Source: Candidatus Uhrbacteria bacterium (lineage in GTDB: Bacteria; Patescibacteriota; Patescibacteriia; 2-12-FULL-60-25). From it: a DNA stretch of 64,000 nt. Below the pieces are notes generated by a model, which searched no databases, had not been told where the DNA came from, and was given only the letters and a program-made list of their open reading frames with translations. The translations under genes and the position numbers were made by a program. The DNA lies in NCBI GenBank assembly GCA_003576745.1, contig QEVR01000003.1, positions 1 through 64,000 on the forward strand, read 5' to 3'. This document shows positions 1 to 8,479 of the stretch, in pieces. The first letter of the stretch is position 1. The number at the start of each line of letters is the position of its first letter.

Positions 1-167
1 GCAACAGGAATACTGCCGCTATCGAGCAGTTTGGCCTGATAATTGATCTGGGGCGTGATTCCCTGGGCGGCTAGGGAGGGGTGGAAGGAGAGGAGGAAAG
101 CAAAGAAAATAATGGCCGTGCCAAATACGGATGCAATGGACTTGGTATAAAAAGTCCTGTTTTTCAT
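1..167 (-). CDS. Secreted surface protein, N-terminal fragment cut by window edge
   Basis: The reverse strand from 167 reads a clear signal peptide: basic start MKNRTF, then a hydrophobic stretch ending in SLAAQ. It is followed by PQINYQAKLLDSSGIPV. The INYQ...L.DSSG.PV phrase is typical of the first module of secreted repeat proteins in Patescibacteria, by recollection of that family. Only 55 codons lie inside the window and the rest is off the left end. I chose the ATG at 165-167 because it begins the signal peptide; a different, longer frame here gives no sensible protein. Exact function is unknown. Confidence 0.7.
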   Translation of the reverse strand, partial: MKNRTFYTKSIASVFGTAIIFFAFLLSFHPSLAAQGITPQINYQAKLLDSGSIPV

Positions 168-331
168 TTTGTTTTATTTGATATTCCCAAGCGTTTTTGG
201 CTTGGTTGAGCAAAATTTTTTCCAATTTTTGGACAAAAGCTTTTTGCCTTTGACTACATGGAATTTTCTGCTCAACGATATTTTCCCATTATTTGATGTT
301 TTCTATGGCATTTAGCTCTACAGAGCAAAAA

Positions 332-352
332 GCACATGTGGACAACATGTGC
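332..352 (-). terminator. Rho-independent terminator of the large surface protein
   Basis: An 8-bp perfect stem (GCACATGT / ACATGTGC) with a 5-nt loop lies about 33 bp past the stop codon at 385. On the minus strand it is followed by TTTTTGC. It would end transcription of the upstream minus-strand surface gene cluster. Confidence 0.75.
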
Positions 353-384
353 ATCTTTATACAAAACCACCTTTCCTTACTTTT

Positions 385-3300
385 TTAGTTTCGATTGTTT
401 GGCTGTGATGGATTTTTCGGAATAGACCCAGTGTCCGAATCAGGGCGCGCAAGTTTCTCCGCTTCAGCTCCCATGGAAGAAGAAAGTCCACTCGCCGTAT
501 CCACAGACGGCATTCCCGGCCCTGAACCCGCGGATGTTCGAATCCCTGCCTTTGTCGAAGCGGGCGGCGTCGTAGCTGTGGAGCCGGTTGCAATGTTCTG
601 CGGAGCTAACGGCGCGTGTGCTCCGGTGTCCTGACGCATAAGAGCAATATCCTGCTCCACAATGCCCTCCGCCTTTGCCGTCAAATCAATATCGGGTAAT
701 CGGATGCGCGCATAGTTGCGCGCTTCGCTCATAAGATAGTACACGCTCTTGCCCACGAGAAATCCGTAGCGGCCCTTTGCATCCGTAAGCTGGGTTTCCA
801 AAAGTTTATTGAATTTCGAATCGAAAATGCGCACAATCGCCTGGGCAAGAGGCTTCTTTGTTTTTTGATCGTACACGATGCCCCAGCTTTTCGGCTTCGG
901 CGGCAGGGAAAGCCTGCGGAACAGCAAATAGATAGCCGCTTGCGCAAGCACGAGAAGCGCGAATGGAACGGTGGGGGTAATCAACAGCGCCACAAGGGAA
1001 AGAAGCACGCCGGAAAATGCGACGGCATGCTGAACCTTCCGCAAAAATGATTTGAGAATCACCTGCCTGGGCGTCTCTTCCGGCACAACCGGGTCCAGCG
1101 GAACATTCAGCGTGAGCGTGCTCGCTTCATCTACGCGTATGTCATTTCCGTAATACAAATCCACAAAATCAATGTCCACAGAGCGTCCCTTCATGTACTG
1201 GGACGGAAACACATAATTCGGCTTCACGGCCTCAATGTGATAGCGTCCGGGCTGAACGTACATGACATAGCGCCCGAGCTTGTCCGTCACCTTTGTATTC
1301 ACCGTGAGCCCTGTCTCCGCATGAATAAGGCGCACAATGGCAAGATCGACCGGCCGCTTTGTAAGAGAGTTGTATACTACGCCGAATTTTTTCCGTTTGC
1401 GCCTCCAAAAGAACAAGAGCGGCTGCGTAAAAAGATATTGGAGATAGGATAGAAGATTCAGCAGGGATATGGCGCTCGCGGCGTTCAATACCGCAACCGT
1501 CGCCACGGCGGGAGCAAGTATAGTTTTGTTCGCGGACTGCACCGCCGGAGATTCCAGAATTTGCTGGAGCTGTTCAATGCGGTATGCCGCCTGCTGTCCG
1601 AGATTCTGTATAACCTCCACGGCAGCGACAATCGGCGTGGCCGTCGCCAGCCCCTCAACGACCTCTTCCGGCGTCGGAGGAATTTTGATGAGCGTTATGT
1701 GCTGGGCAAAGACATTCGAATCGATGAATGACGGCGCTCCTTCAAAGGTTTCAAAACCTTCTTTTTCAACGCGGACATAATATTCGCCGGGCGGGACTTC
1801 ATACGCATATCCGCCGTCAGAACCCGACAACGTAGGGTTGGATTGTCCGTATTGCGCGCCGCTCCATTGCACCCATGTACCGCCCACGCGCTGAAAGAGC
1901 GTTATGGTCGCGTCCGGCACGGGTGTACTCGGCGCGCCAATGAGCGGACGTTCATACACGCTCCCGGCGGAAAGCACGAAAAGCTGCAACGCGTCCTCGG
2001 CAACGCGCCCGTCCGCAAACACCGCCTGCCCCTTTGCCTGATGCAGTCCCAGTTCTTCAGGCGCCGGAATGGTCGCGCGATAAGAATTCGTTCCCGGATC
2101 ATAACTCAAACTGTATGTATCCGGGCTAAAGACCACAAAAGCCACCTGCTCTGGCGCTCCATTCATGGACGACACGGGCACCACCACGAGAATAGATGAA
2201 TGCGCGGGAATCACAATATAGCCGCGCGAGTCTGCAACGAGCGGCAATGTTCCGCCCGCGCCGAAAAGCAGCACTTCCATGGTGGCGCCAGGCGTGGGAG
2301 GCGTTGTGGTAACGCCTCCGATCACGGGCGGTGGAAGAACCGGGGGCGGAAGAACGGGCGGAGGCACCACGGGCGGCGGCGACGTGGGCGTTGGCGTTGG
2401 GGGCGGCAGCGGCAAAGCCTGCGGCGTGGCCTGTGCCAGAGCGCCGGACGCATAATTCGCATTCGTGTCGTATGCGTATGCGCCGTAATAATACGCGGTG
2501 TCATTCGTCAAACCCGAATCCGTATGCGAGGTGCCGGGACCGGCATATACGAGCGTCCCATCGAAAGGCCCGGTGGGAAAACCCCCCGTCTTCCGTACAA
2601 TGCGAGTACCGGCGAAATCGGGATCTGTGGGCAGCGTCCATTCAAGAACAACCTGCGCATCTCCGGCCGTTGCGGTGAGCGTGACATTTGTAGGCGGCGT
2701 GGTATCGGAAAGCGTCGTGAATGTGAAATCGGAAGATACGGATGCATTGCCGTATGCATCCGCGGAAAGAACACGGAAATGATATGTCGTGCCCGGCTGC
2801 AATCCCGCAATGGGAAGAGCGTGCCCTGTTACCAAACCCAATGCGCTCGCCTGATTTCCATACGCATTCGTGAGTCCGAATTCCGCCACACTCGTGGCAG
2901 GTTCATCCGTATTCCATGTAAGCACCGCGCTCGAATCCGTAATATTCAACGCTTGTACATTCGAAATAACGGGCGGAGTGGTATCGCAGGGCATGATAAA
3001 AGAATAGCCGCCCGACATGGCGGTATTGCCAAGCTGATCCGCGGACGTAACGCGGAAAACATATGTCTGGCACGACAAAAGGCCGGTGAGATCTATTTGA
3101 TGCGCCAATACCAGGGACGCGTTGTTCGCCGTACCCGACGCATAAGCTGCCGTATGGCCGTAATCCACAATGGACGTAGAGCTCTCATCGGTCTGCCAGG
3201 TAATCTTTGCGGTCGTAAACGATGTGCTTGTGGCCTGCACATTAAAAATAAGCGGAGGCGTGGTGTCTGCCGGCGGTCCGCCGCCGCTACCGGACGGCTG

Positions 3301-3906
3301 ACCGGGCGCGGCCGGCGCTTGCACCTCCGCCGTTACGGAAACCTGATCCGAATCCACAATGGCAACGCCGGCCGCGCCCGTGTCTCCGAAGGTGCCGGCG
3401 ATGGAAATTTGATACGACCCCGTGGACGTAGGATTCACAATACGGTTCACCCCGCCAGCCGCATTCGTGCCGATGAGAATTTTCACCGTACTGCTCGCAA
3501 CAATTTCTCCGCCCGCCGCATCCGTAGGCGCGGTAAACGTTATCACCTGTCCGGAAATGCCTACGCCCCACACGCCCGCGCCTGCCGCGCCCGCCAGCGT
3601 TTCACTCGTTTCAAACCCCGTGCCCGTCCCATGGCTCAAATCAATGTCCCCCACAAGAATGGATGAAAGGTCGAATCCTGTGGCAAAGGTGGCTGTAATG
3701 GTATCGGATGACGCATCAACGCCCGTGGGGGTAATAAAACTAATCGTGTGATTGGACGGGTTGCTGGCCAGGGCATCGCTTATGGTATCGCTCACCTGAA
3801 CCAGTGGAGCCGCAATGGCAAGGGAGCCGTATATAAAAAACCCTGCCGCAAGCGCGGCGACCATGAAACGTGCAAGATGCCCAATTTTCTCCAAAAGGAT
3901 CTTCAT
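385..3906 (-). CDS. Large membrane-anchored surface protein with Fn3-like and carboxypeptidase-regulatory-like modules
   Basis: About 1173 aa. An N-terminal hydrophobic segment (residues about 12-33) exports it. A beta-rich domain follows to about residue 200. Next come three fibronectin-III-like modules, each opened by a DTTPP phrase, then a Pro-rich linker (PPPV repeats, about 505-545). Carboxypeptidase-regulatory-like modules (G.V....T..P...A.V.....G...T...G.Y) are interleaved with two hydrophobic segments, and the tail is Ser/Thr/Gly-rich. An open frame continues upstream to 4077, but that would overlap the preceding gene and lacks a signal sequence, so the ATG at 3904-3906 is preferred. 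It probably acts as a cell-surface adhesin or scaffold. The domain reading is by pattern and the exact ligand cannot be inferred. Confidence 0.8.
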   Translation of the reverse strand: MKILLEKIGHLARFMVAALAAGFFIYGSLAIAAPLVQVSDTISDALASNPSNHTISFITPTGVDASSDTITATFATGFDLSSILVGDIDLSHGTGTGFETSETLAGAAGAGVWGVGISGQVITFTAPTDAAGGEIVASSTVKILIGTNAAGGVNRIVNPTSTGSYQISIAGTFGDTGAAGVAIVDSDQVSVTAEVQAPAAPGQPSGSGGGPPADTTPPLIFNVQATSTSFTTAKITWQTDESSTSIVDYGHTAAYASGTANNASLVLAHQIDLTGLLSCQTYVFRVTSADQLGNTAMSGGYSFIMPCDTTPPVISNVQALNITDSSAVLTWNTDEPATSVAEFGLTNAYGNQASALGLVTGHALPIAGLQPGTTYHFRVLSADAYGNASVSSDFTFTTLSDTTPPTNVTLTATAGDAQVVLEWTLPTDPDFAGTRIVRKTGGFPTGPFDGTLVYAGPGTSHTDSGLTNDTAYYYGAYAYDTNANYASGALAQATPQALPLPPPTPTPTSPPPVVPPPVLPPPVLPPPVIGGVTTTPPTPGATMEVLLFGAGGTLPLVADSRGYIVIPAHSSILVVVPVSSMNGAPEQVAFVVFSPDTYSLSYDPGTNSYRATIPAPEELGLHQAKGQAVFADGRVAEDALQLFVLSAGSVYERPLIGAPSTPVPDATITLFQRVGGTWVQWSGAQYGQSNPTLSGSDGGYAYEVPPGEYYVRVEKEGFETFEGAPSFIDSNVFAQHITLIKIPPTPEEVVEGLATATPIVAAVEVIQNLGQQAAYRIEQLQQILESPAVQSANKTILAPAVATVAVLNAASAISLLNLLSYLQYLFTQPLLFFWRRKRKKFGVVYNSLTKRPVDLAIVRLIHAETGLTVNTKVTDKLGRYVMYVQPGRYHIEAVKPNYVFPSQYMKGRSVDIDFVDLYYGNDIRVDEASTLTLNVPLDPVVPEETPRQVILKSFLRKVQHAVAFSGVLLSLVALLITPTVPFALLVLAQAAIYLLFRRLSLPPKPKSWGIVYDQKTKKPLAQAIVRIFDSKFNKLLETQLTDAKGRYGFLVGKSVYYLMSEARNYARIRLPDIDLTAKAEGIVEQDIALMRQDTGAHAPLAPQNIATGSTATTPPASTKAGIRTSAGSGPGMPSVDTASGLSSSMGAEAEKLARPDSDTGSIPKNPSQPNNRN

Positions 3907-3912
3907 CAAACA

Positions 3913-3934
3913 AACCGAGCGTCTGTTGACGCTC
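3913..3934 (-). promoter_or_regulatory. Intercistronic hairpin just upstream of the large surface gene
   Basis: An 8-bp perfect stem CCGAGCGT / ACGCTCGG lies between the stop at 3992 and the start at 3906. On the minus strand it is followed by TTTGTTTGATG, so it could attenuate transcription between the two genes or stabilise the processed end. The start codon is only 7 nt from the stem. Confidence 0.5.
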
Positions 3935-3991
3935 GGTTCGGGAGGCATCACCGGATTCCCCGCGAGCCCAACGTCAAAGATGGGCGCGCCC

Positions 3992-4966
3992 TTACGATGC
4001 CTGGGATTTCTTGAGCGCGGCTCGCACGAGCAAGTTGTTATACAGCATGATGAGGAGAACAATGCCGACAAGGCCAAGGAGCGCGAGCAGCATCAAATGC
4101 CATGGCAGAACCCAAAAGGAAACCGTATGAACCGGAATCTGGACATTGTTGCTTCCATACGTCATGTCGATGCTCGCCGTGTAGCGTCCGATGGCGAAAT
4201 TCTTCCATTCGTTCTTGGTCTCCGCCCAAAAACCACGATCCTCGGGAATATCGAGCGTGTGCGCCCATCCGCTGTCGATGCGACGTACGCTATTCGGCAG
4301 AATGGCGGATTTATTCGGATTGCCCGGCACGCGCGCAACCACGCTTCCAAGAATATTCCGGATGACAAGCGTTCCTTTTGGCCTTTCATGCACGCTGCCC
4401 AAATTGCGCAGGCGGAATTCGAATTCAGCGGGCAGACGGTTCACGACCGTATGCTTTACGCGGAAAGAATCGACCTCGATGGATTCCACGATATCCCCAG
4501 GAACATTCACCAGAAGCAATACACCAACCTGTTCGGCAATGCCCACGCCGGATTCTCCGGATGCGCCGGGCGCGCGGGTAAAGAAAATCGTGGCATAGTG
4601 GCCGCCCGGGTCTGCATGTTCCGGAACGCTAATAAGGAACGGAAAATCCCTTGATGCGCCGGGATCAATCTGAATGGTCGGCTGATCGGGAATTACCCAA
4701 GACGCCAAATCGCTCGGCTGTTCCTCCTGCAAATACTCCTGACTCCCCTCTTCCCCGCTCGCGATAAAGTTCTGCGTATGCAAGGTAAACGACTGCGTCT
4801 CATTCGAATCATTTACGACGGTAATCTTTGCCTGCTGGCTTGACCCCGGCTGTATGTCGAAGTCGAACAGCACCGGCGACACGGTAATGGCCTGCGTAGC
4901 GGCCGGAATAAGTGACACCAAGATTGCCCCCCAGACGATGAACGAAAACCGTTTCCATGGCGACAT
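3992..4966 (-). CDS. Secreted Ig-like (DUF916-like) protein with C-terminal membrane anchor
   Basis: 324 aa. A signal peptide (residues 1-26, ending AATQA) is followed by ITVSPVLFDFDIQPGSSQQAKITVVN. This is the usual opening of DUF916/chaperone-like Ig domains that bind surface proteins in WxL systems. PGASRDFPF and PGGHYATIFF match the same fold. A single strong transmembrane helix lies near 285-310, followed by a short basic tail, so the bulk is outside the cell. It sits inside a run of surface genes on one strand and probably works in surface-layer assembly. Family assignment is by pattern, with moderate confidence. Confidence 0.75.
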   Translation of the reverse strand: MSPWKRFSFIVWGAILVSLIPAATQAITVSPVLFDFDIQPGSSQQAKITVVNDSNETQSFTLHTQNFIASGEEGSQEYLQEEQPSDLASWVIPDQPTIQIDPGASRDFPFLISVPEHADPGGHYATIFFTRAPGASGESGVGIAEQVGVLLLVNVPGDIVESIEVDSFRVKHTVVNRLPAEFEFRLRNLGSVHERPKGTLVIRNILGSVVARVPGNPNKSAILPNSVRRIDSGWAHTLDIPEDRGFWAETKNEWKNFAIGRYTASIDMTYGSNNVQIPVHTVSFWVLPWHLMLLALLGLVGIVLLIMLYNNLLVRAALKKSQAS

Positions 4967-4998
4967 AGTATGGGTTAATGGTGTTTAGTTTCGCGGCC

Positions 4999-5026
4999 GT
5001 CGCTCCAAAGCATGGTCTGGAGCGAC
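4999..5026 (-). promoter_or_regulatory. Intercistronic stem-loop between two surface genes
   Basis: A 9-bp perfect stem GTCGCTCCA / TGGAGCGAC with a 10-nt loop. There is no clear U-run on either strand, so it is more likely an mRNA-stabilising or processing element than a terminator. Confidence 0.45.
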
Positions 5027-5042
5027 AAGGCGGAACCAAAGC

Positions 5043-6107
5043 CTAGAACGTACCTGTCACACGATAGGTAATGATATGGCTGTAGTTACCTGTTGGCGTC
5101 CCGGCATCGATAGCGGCACCGTGCACCACGAGCGACGTCGTCGTCAAGCTTGGCGCAGATGCAGTAGCAAACGGTCGGGCATGCGAGATAATAGTCGTCG
5201 CGCTCGAGAAATTCAGCGGCGTGGAATCATTGCTGAATGTGAGCGACGCATCCGTGGATGTGCCCGCTTCCGTTACAGGCTCATCGAAGTCTCCTGCAAT
5301 CGAGCGGCCTCCGGTTGTGGCGCCCTCGAGGAATGCGATGCCATACGCTTCCGTTCCGGTTGCGAATGCGGTGTCATTCGTAATAGCCGTCATCGTGGCA
5401 TTGCCTGTGGAGTTGAACTCCTCATCCTGCTGAATGGTGGTGGTAAATCCATTCGCCGCATTGGTGGCAATGCGCAGGCGATAAGAGCAAAAACTCACCT
5501 GCGAAAGCGAGAGCACGCCAAGCTGGCAAATATTCGTTGCAGCCGTGTCAGCGGTATTCCGGATAACGAATGACAGCGTTGCCGGAACCTGCGCGGACAC
5601 GTCGATAATCTGGTTGCCTCCTGCCACATAATAGAGCGCCGCGCCGAAGTCCGTGGTATTGAACGCAGTGGTGGAGCTCGTTGTCAGGATAGCAACGGAA
5701 TAGTTCGCCGGCGTGGTTACGAGGCCATAGCTTAAGCACACCGTGCCACCCGTGCCCGTCGGAACGGACTCATTGAAGGTGTATGAAGCCTCGGACGATG
5801 TCCAGGAGCTCGTTGCCGCCGTGAGCGTATGCGTTGCGGTAAAGAGGAAGTCCGGCGTTCCGCAATGACTGATGGTTGACGTTGCGGCCGGAGAAATCGT
5901 CAAGCTTAATGTGGTGCCGGTGACATAAAAACCGGAAGTCACAAAGCTTGTATCGATTTCCGTTTGACCGCCCGCCCCCGCATCTGCCGTACCCGAATTG
6001 TCATTCAGGGAAACGGTAACGCCTGCCGCGCTTGCCGGGTATTGCGATACCAGGAGCGCTGATGCGGCGAGGAGCGCGGTGAATCTTGTGAGTAATCTTT
6101 TGTTCAT
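5043..6107 (-). CDS. Secreted Thr/Ser-rich surface protein
   Basis: 354 aa with a signal peptide (MNKRLLTRF..., cleaved about residue 28 after SAA). The rest is a Thr/Ser/Ala-rich beta protein with few charged residues. It ends YRVTGTF, matching the ending YRLTANF of the protein at 6325-7236, so the two share a C-terminal module (GTPTGNYSH versus STPTGNFSH just before it). I infer a shared sorting or assembly module. No catalytic motif is seen. An A/T-rich -10-like TATAAC lies only about 9 nt before the ATG, suggesting a very short leader. Confidence 0.75.
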   Translation of the reverse strand: MNKRLLTRFTALLAASALLVSQYPASAAGVTVSLNDNSGTADAGAGGQTEIDTSFVTSGFYVTGTTLSLTISPAATSTISHCGTPDFLFTATHTLTAATSSWTSSEASYTFNESVPTGTGGTVCLSYGLVTTPANYSVAILTTSSTTAFNTTDFGAALYYVAGGNQIIDVSAQVPATLSFVIRNTADTAATNICQLGVLSLSQVSFCSYRLRIATNAANGFTTTIQQDEEFNSTGNATMTAITNDTAFATGTEAYGIAFLEGATTGGRSIAGDFDEPVTEAGTSTDASLTFSNDSTPLNFSSATTIISHARPFATASAPSLTTTSLVVHGAAIDAGTPTGNYSHIITYRVTGTF

Positions 6108-6324
6108 AGCGAATAGTTATATAGGTAAACGCCTTCATGAGCGGCGTTTGTGATACGCTCCCTACTTCTCTCATGATGCAGTACGGAGCTTATCGCATAT
6201 TGATATTTATTTGTTTGTTTCGAATGAACGGCTCGTTCCCCGATCCCTTGTGTAGGGATCTTCGACCTTTCAAGGAACGACACCGACTCACGCCTGTCCG
6301 CGCAGCGATGCCGTAGCTCAAAAG
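6108..6324. other. Structured intergenic spacer between surface genes
   Basis: No gene is seen. It contains a nested hairpin at 6234-6279 (CGTTCC outer arm with GGAACG; inner GATCCCT-tgtgt-AGGGATC at 6242-6260). It also contains an AAACGCC/GGCGTTT hairpin near 6125-6150, close to the start of the downstream gene. These may be RNA processing or attenuation elements of the surface operon. Confidence 0.45.
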
Positions 6325-7236
6325 TTAAAAATTCGCCGTTAAACGATATTGAACATTATGTGAAAAGTTCCCCGTTGGCGTTGAAACGTCGATGGAAAGC
6401 TTGTAGATGAGGCCCGTGCGCTCATCACTTGCATGTGCAGAGCCAAGCTGAATGTCGCGCGTTGACGTGGTCAGTGCAAAGTCCATCCCCGTGCCTGTCG
6501 CAGATGAGCCGACGACCTCTCCTCCATATTCTTCATTGCCGGCCGTAACCGTGCCGTCGGCAGCATTTCTTATCGTCGAACTCCCAGACCGAAGATCGCC
6601 ATCTGTCCCAACCGTCACAGTATACCCGTTTTGTGCGTTTGTTGCGATACTTGTCAACGTAAAGGAGGTGCTCTCCTGGCCCGGGGCTTGCACCCCAAGT
6701 GCCGCGACATTTCCATTAGCCTTATAAGCAAAATCATTTCCTCCAGCAGGTGAGCCTGAAAGTAAATTCGTATCACCATCCCATTTATCCACAGTAATGG
6801 TTGATCCAGCGATACCTGTTATCTTTCCGAAAACGAGGAATTGCCCAAAACCTTTATTCTCGACAAGGCCAATATAGTTATCAACGGTAAAAACAGTGGG
6901 GTTCCCCACATCAACCTGATTCGTAGAACTGGAAAAGGACGTCCACGTAGTTTCGGTGCTATTTTCCTGCGTCCCGTTATCAATGGAAAGAAATGGCTCC
7001 TGCGTTTCACCAACGCGATACCCGGCCCTTAATTGAAAATTCGTGCTCTGCCCGTCCCCGCTCACAAATTGCCCCAGCGTGTCCCGTATTTGAAAATTCG
7101 TTGAACTGCTCACATCATCGCCCCCGGCATTGATGGAGTCCCATTCAATAAGATAATTCGTGCTGGACATACCTAAAGCCAGGGCCGAAATTGGAGCCAA
7201 AACCAAAGCAATGACTGTCCACAGCACTTTTTTCAT
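6325..7236 (-). CDS. Secreted protein with SSTNFQ-type repeats
   Basis: 303 aa. Signal peptide MKKVLWTVIALVLAPISALA. Three copies of an (S)STN[YF] motif follow at spacings of about 23 residues (SSTNYLIEW, SSTNFQIRD, QSTNFQLRAGYR), a module I know from exported Patescibacteria proteins. The C-terminus (TPTGNFSH...YRLTANF) is shared with its downstream neighbour at 5043-6107. Probably a surface or fibre protein; no enzyme motif. It has its own promoter upstream. Confidence 0.78.
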   Translation of the reverse strand: MKKVLWTVIALVLAPISALALGMSSTNYLIEWDSINAGGDDVSSSTNFQIRDTLGQFVSGDGQSTNFQLRAGYRVGETQEPFLSIDNGTQENSTETTWTSFSSSTNQVDVGNPTVFTVDNYIGLVENKGFGQFLVFGKITGIAGSTITVDKWDGDTNLLSGSPAGGNDFAYKANGNVAALGVQAPGQESTSFTLTSIATNAQNGYTVTVGTDGDLRSGSSTIRNAADGTVTAGNEEYGGEVVGSSATGTGMDFALTTSTRDIQLGSAHASDERTGLIYKLSIDVSTPTGNFSHNVQYRLTANF

Positions 7237-7256
7237 TCTTCTCTATTATAATTACT

Positions 7257-7285
7257 ATTATAACATATTTTTCGACTTCTTTCAA
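7257..7285 (-). promoter_or_regulatory. Sigma70-type promoter of the surface gene cluster
   Basis: Reading the minus strand, TTGAAA (7285-7280), a 17-nt spacer and TATAAT (7262-7257). A second TATAAT lies closer to the ATG. The predicted start near 7250 leaves a leader of about 14 nt without a strong Shine-Dalgarno sequence. Confidence 0.7.
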
Positions 7286-7374
7286 AAAGCCCTACATTAA
7301 GCACTTTTATAGTTTCGTAAAATATTTTTCTAAATTTCTCACAAGTACTCGTATAAAATAGAAATGATTTACAT

Positions 7375-7390
7375 TGTTTCACGTGAAACA
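7375..7390. promoter_or_regulatory. parS site 1 (ParB-binding centromere-like palindrome)
   Basis: Perfect 16-bp palindrome TGTTTCACGTGAAACA, identical to the consensus bacterial parS. It lies in an AT-rich spacer and is bracketed by an inverted repeat (TTAAGCACTT at 7297-7306 and AAGTGCTTA at 7422-7430). ParB loads here to drive origin segregation; parA/parB are not in the window. Confidence 0.93.
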
Positions 7391-7439
7391 GTCTAGGGAT
7401 TGGTAGAATGCGCAGATTAAGAAGTGCTTAGAGCATAAA

Positions 7440-7860
7440 ACGGGGGGTGGGAAGTAGGGGGCGTGGGCGTAGTCCATGAGCCCTGCGGAGAAGGGAGGAG
7501 GAAGTGGGGGGGTGTCTGTGAGTCTTGGGTCTTGAGATACGGGTCATGTGCCGTGGTTCGTGAGCCATGGGGTATAGGCCATGTGCCCTTTCTCTTTACC
7601 CACCAGTTCTAGGGTTTCAGGGTTCCAGGTTTCTAGAGTTTCTCTTTCCCAACTCTAGAAACCTAGAACGATTCCAGTACCAATTGCCAATAGCTAATTG
7701 ATAACAGCTCCCATCTACAATCTTCCACCTAACCCATAACTAATTACTCGTAACCCGCTCTCTTTGCCCTTTGCCCTCTTTTTCCCAATTCCCAATTACA
7801 AACAACCCAGCGAAAAGCCAGCATCTACAAACGATAAAAAATTTTTTAAAGTACCGTATA
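7440..7860. repeat. Mosaic intergenic repeat, copy 1
   Basis: No gene is seen. The stretch is built of short phrases that recur in other spacers of this window: words on the pattern of gtgagtcttgggtcttgag, ccctttctctttaccc, tgccaatagctaattg, taacccgctctctttgccc and ttcccaattcccaatta. It also contains an internal inverted pair (tttctagagtt / aactctagaaa near 7630-7665). Confidence 0.65.
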
Positions 7861-7876
7861 TTGAGCTTAAAAACAA

Positions 7877-7900
7877 AAGTCCTGCCTTTTGGCAGGACTT
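7877..7900 (-). terminator. Terminator downstream of tRNA-Ala
   Basis: 10-bp perfect stem AAGTCCTGCC / GGCAGGACTT with a TTTT loop. On the minus strand it is followed by a T-rich run (TTTTGTTTTT). It would end the tRNA-Arg to tRNA-Ala transcript. Confidence 0.8.
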
Positions 7901-7937
7901 CTTTCATTTCCGTAGCTCCGTAAGGAGCCCTGGAAGT

Positions 7938-8013
7938 TGGTGGACCGGAGGGGAGTCGAACCCCTGACCTCTGCAATGCGAATGCAGCGCTCTACCAACT
8001 GAGCTACCGGCCC
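7938..8013 (-). tRNA. tRNA-Ala (anticodon CGC)
   Basis: 76 nt with encoded CCA. The acceptor stem GGGCCGG/CCGGTCC carries the alanine identity pair G3-U70. Anticodon loop TTCGCAT between CTGCA and TGCAG; T-arm GGTTCGACTCC. It reads GCG codons. A parS site begins 6 bp from its 5' end. Confidence 0.95.
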
Positions 8014-8018
8014 ATAAT

Positions 8019-8034
8019 TGTTTCACGTGAAACA
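8019..8034. promoter_or_regulatory. parS site 2
   Basis: Perfect TGTTTCACGTGAAACA palindrome just upstream of tRNA-Ala. It is identical to site 1 and about 640 bp from it. Confidence 0.93.
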
Positions 8035-8200
8035 TTCCTTCGAAAAACAATGCAAATTATTGATTTTACAAATTTCACAGAATACAATTGTATTTATTAA
8101 CATCATGATATCTCCCATGGGGACATCTCAATAATATCGCGTGGATAGAGATGTTAGAGCTTAATTCTTCTTTCAATGAATGCAGGAATATCTCCTGGAA
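8035..8200. other. AT-rich spacer between parS sites 2 and 3
   Basis: No gene is seen. It is strongly AT-rich, with a possible stem ACATCTC/GAGATGT (near 8124-8155). It lies inside the tRNA-Arg/tRNA-Ala pair and between two parS sites. Confidence 0.4.
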
Positions 8201-8216
8201 TGTTTCACGTGAAACA
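8201..8216. promoter_or_regulatory. parS site 3
   Basis: Third perfect TGTTTCACGTGAAACA palindrome, 5 bp beyond the CCA end of tRNA-Arg. Three sites within 850 bp make a compact segregation locus about 12 kb from dnaA. Confidence 0.93.
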
Positions 8217-8221
8217 ATTTA

Positions 8222-8296
8222 TGGCGTCCCCGGGTGGAATCGAACCACCATCTAGAACTTAGGAGGCTCTCGTTCTATCCATTAAACTACGGGGAC
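8222..8296 (-). tRNA. tRNA-Arg (anticodon CCT)
   Basis: 75 nt with encoded CCA. Acceptor GTCCCCG/CGGGGAC; D-arm GTTT-AATGGAT-AGAAC; anticodon loop CTCCTAA in the stem AGAGC/GTTCT; T-arm GGTGGTTCGATTCCACC. It reads AGG codons. It probably forms one transcript with tRNA-Ala. Confidence 0.94.
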
Positions 8297-8436
8297 ATAT
8301 ATATTTTGAATGAACCTATGCGTCGTAAAATATTTAAATCTGTACTCATTGCCTGTTATCCTAAAAGAAGCTAGCTGATTCTAACTCAACTTCAATAAAC
8401 ACGAAAGGGTTACGCATCCGTCGGCGAGGAGACGAA

Positions 8437-8465
8437 TTGACGGTCTACGAAAAATAAGATATTTT
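8437..8465 (+). promoter_or_regulatory. Promoter of rpsT
   Basis: TTGACG, a 17-nt spacer and TATTTT. The expected start near 8472 is only about 8 nt before the rpsT ATG at 8480, so the message would be nearly leaderless with no room for a Shine-Dalgarno site. Confidence 0.6.
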
Positions 8466-8479
8466 TCTGCCACCCATCT

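Noticed and set aside
2200-3666. 488-codon plus-strand frame
   Set aside because: Arg/Gly-rich shadow of the surface protein on the other strand, with no start signal or recognisable fold.
6783-6793. DnaA box TTATCCACA inside the gene at 6325-7236
   Set aside because: Isolated, within coding sequence, no cluster around it.
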